A stretch of 8,449 nucleotides of DNA from UBA7396 sp964404065 (GTDB lineage: Bacteria > Patescibacteriota > Gracilibacteria > BD1-5 > UBA6164). The notes below the pieces were generated by a model. The model made no database searches, had not been told where the DNA came from, and was given only the letters and a program-made list of their open reading frames with translations. The translations under genes were made by a program, and so were the position numbers. Shown piece by piece: positions 6,608 through 8,449 of this stretch (position 1 is its first letter; the number at the start of each line of letters is the position of its first letter). The stretch spans positions 1 to 8,449 of the forward strand of contig CAYOIP010000045.1 of NCBI GenBank assembly GCA_964404065.1. The letters are read 5' to 3'.

Positions 6608-8248
6608 ATGTCACAAGAAAAAACAAATTTAAAACTTCTAAATAACAATAATATTGATTGTAATTTAGATTTTGATGAGATTAAAGCAGATTTATTAACT
6701 GTTTTTAAATCTCCAAATCCGCTATCAATTTATATAAACTCAAAAAATGTTAAAGAAAAATTTAGTGCTTTTTTAGATTGTCTTTCAAAAAAAATTGTTA
6801 CTTGATTTGAACTTGAAGACGCTGAAAGTTCTAAAAGTTTTATGATGACAATTTATAAACAAACAAATTACCATAAAGTTTGGTTAGATGTTTTAGATAT
6901 CTATTTAAGAGACTCGAAAAACTTTGATTTACTTATTTATTTATTTTTTGTAAAAACTATAAATAAAGATAAACAATACCTTGCAAAAGCACTTTTGAAA
7001 ATGTATCTTTGAGAATCTGAAGAGGAAATAAAAAAATATTTAGTAAAATTTAACTCTCATATTAGTTTTAATTTAGTAAAACAAATTTTTATAGAATTTA
7101 AAATATCTGAAATTACTTATGATATAAATTTAAGAGAAGACTTTATAGAACATTTTATAGAAAAAACTTATTTAACACTATCAAAAGAAAAAAAAGATAA
7201 ATTTTTAGATAATTTTATTTTAAAAATTGATAAAAATAAAATAGATTTTGGAGATATTTCGAAAGTTTTACTAAAAGTCGTATCATGTTATACAAGCTGA
7301 TATAAAAAAACTCAAATGGAGAAAGTAGTTTATTCTTTGGGTTATTCAGATATAAAAGAGGTAATTGATACATATTTAGATGAATATAATAATAATAGAT
7401 GAAATTTTTACACAGAAATAAGTGAGGTTTTATCTTCTTTGCCATCAAATGATAGAGCGTATTTTTGGCAATATGTAAAAAATGCCATGATAAATGAATA
7501 TTACTCTGATATAAAATATCTATTTTATGATTTTTCTTCAAATTTATTTTTAGACAAGAATGTTTACACACTTTTAAAATGAGATTTTAAAATAATTCCA
7601 TCAATTTCTCCTGAAGCTGATTATATGTATTGAGAATACAAGGAATTAAATGATTTAAAAGAAATTATTTTAGAGTTAAATAATAATCTTTTTAGTTTCT
7701 TTTTATTACCAATTATTTATTATAGTGTTAGTGAAAAACTATCAATTCAGAAAAAAGATTTATATAAAATGAAATATTTACTTTTATTTATTTTTTCATC
7801 AAATTATAGTGAATATAAAAATATTTATATGTTTTTCAATCAACTAGAGGTTTTTATGAATTATGACAAAAAATCAAGAGTTTTTGAAAAAGTTCAAGTT
7901 TCATTTTCTATAATTTTATTCGTAATTCTATCTTTACTTTTATCATATTCGTATTTTCCAATTTGAGTCTTTGTTTGAATTTTTATACTATCAGTTATTA
8001 AGTGAGCTGAAGTTATTTATCCAAATGTTTTTTATAGAATAAAATGGAATATTTGATTAAAATTTTTTGCAACTTTATTTTTATGTATTTCAAGTTATTT
8101 TTGGTTTTCAAATTTTGATAAAGCAAAGATGGATACAGCTGATTTAACAAATCAAGTAAAAGTTTTATGAACAATTTCTTCAAAGGAAGTTATTGATGAA
8201 TGATTTAAATATGTAAAAGCAAGCTTACTTGAGTTTAATAAAAAATAA
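6608..8248 (+). CDS. Unrecognised 546-residue protein with C-terminal membrane segments
   Basis: The frame runs from ATG 6608 to TAA 8246-8248 with 12 in-frame TGAs read as Gly; only one GGA and one GGT are used for Gly. I do not recognise the family. Residues 1-420 look soluble, strongly helical and rich in Lys, Asn, Ile, Phe and Tyr, with no signal peptide and no nucleotide-binding or metal motif that I can see. Residues about 431-451, 452-464 and 483-501 are hydrophobic and form two or three membrane passes (VSFSIILFVILSLLLSY; LKFFATLFLCISSYFWF), separated by a loop with KGAEVIYPNVFYRIKW. A 45-residue soluble tail follows. This suggests an inner-membrane protein with a large N-terminal cytoplasmic domain. 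The start is the first ATG after a -10 box. It is divergent from clpP and is followed by its own terminator, so it is probably expressed alone. It may be a lineage-specific family. Confidence 0.8.
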
Positions 8249-8263
8249 AAACTTATCTGAAAT

Positions 8264-8304
8264 AAAAATACAACTTTTGTCAATTTAAAAAGTTGTATTT
8301 TTTT
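8264..8304 (+). terminator. Intrinsic terminator of the gene at 6608
   Basis: The arms 8264-8278 and 8288-8302 form a 15-bp stem (core TACAACTTTT / AAAAGTTGTA) with a 9-base loop, ending in a run of seven T's (8298-8304). It starts 15 bases after the stop codon. The A- and T-flanked stem could also work on the minus strand. Confidence 0.9.
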
Positions 8305-8347
8305 AAAAATGTATATTATAATAAAAACAGATGTAATATTTACATCT
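8293..8347 (+). promoter_or_regulatory. Candidate promoter with a palindrome at the start of transcription
   Basis: TTGTAT (8293-8298), 18-bp spacer, TATAAT (8317-8322). The expected start, near 8329, coincides with a perfect palindrome: AGATGTAA (8329-8336), TAT, TTACATCT (8340-8347). The palindrome could be an operator or a 5' hairpin of whatever lies downstream. The -35 overlaps the preceding terminator arm, so the promoter call is tentative. Confidence 0.4.
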
Positions 8348-8449
8348 ACACTAAGAATTTTTTATGCACAACTAGAAAATAAAACTAGATTGTTTGGTTG
8401 TAAAAAATCTTTATATCGCTATTCAAGTGTTAAAGCCAAAAACCTAGAA
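8309..8449 (+). other. Open frame running off the window end, coding status uncertain
   Basis: This frame is open from ATG 8309 to the last base, 47 codons, and reads ...LENKTRLFGCKKSLYRYSSVKAKN. The ATG lies upstream of the candidate -10 at 8317, so if that promoter is real the true start would be later. The only common alternative in frame is TTG at 8390; an ATG at 8364 in another frame stops after two codons. I do not recognise the peptide. It could be the 5' end of a gene continuing past the window, or the start of an RNA gene. Confidence 0.25.

Noticed and set aside
7215..7571. Minus-strand 118-codon frame opposite the 6608 gene
   Set aside because: Low-complexity, Leu/Tyr/His/Lys-rich translation with no motif, antisense to a coherent longer gene.
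7769..7966. Plus-strand 65-codon frame
   Set aside because: It is in the same frame as the 6608 gene and is only the piece between two in-frame TGAs, not a separate gene.
8364..8375. ATG at 8364 as a gene start
   Set aside because: It reaches TAG after two codons.

Overview
The window reads coherently only if UGA is translated as glycine (NCBI code 25). With UGA as a stop, most of it looks empty or carries short broken ORFs. Read as Gly, it resolves into six genes, five complete and one cut at the window edge, all ending in TAA or TAG. Together with about 75-80% A+T, this points to an ultra-small Candidate Phyla Radiation bacterium of the Absconditabacteria (SR1) / Gracilibacteria (BD1-5) group. 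Two in-frame CGG codons fall where conserved motifs expect tryptophan, so CGG may also be reassigned to Trp, which would favour an Absconditabacteria-like lineage.

Layout: 1-2547 (+) is the 3' part of a large GT-C/PMT-like membrane glycosyltransferase. Convergent to it, 2606-3098 (-) is a two-gene type II toxin-antitoxin operon with a YafQ/RelE-type toxin, flanked by two identical 43-bp direct repeats that each carry a terminator hairpin. 3194-5578 (-) is one 794-residue surface protein: a type IV prepilin N-terminus and pilin-like domain, a cysteine-rich repeat region, and a long glycine-rich C-terminus ending in a RII(W)/FPST motif. Two palindromic repeat elements sit in frame inside this gene.

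5644-5778 lies between the pilin gene and clpP. It has no ORF but holds three long interleaved inverted repeats that predict a pseudoknotted minus-strand RNA, with a promoter-like sequence at one end and a U-run at the other. 5862-6482 (-) is clpP with an intact catalytic triad. 6608-8248 (+), divergent from clpP, is an unrecognised 546-residue protein with membrane segments near its C-terminus, followed by a strong terminator. The last 145 bases hold a promoter-like sequence, a perfect palindrome and an open frame running off the end.

The glycosyltransferase and the pilin/adhesin suggest a cell-surface locus, which would fit an epibiotic or host-attached lifestyle (inference). The points most worth following are the pseudoknotted RNA, the CGG-to-Trp evidence, the in-frame palindromic elements in the pilin, and the repeat-flanked toxin-antitoxin cassette.
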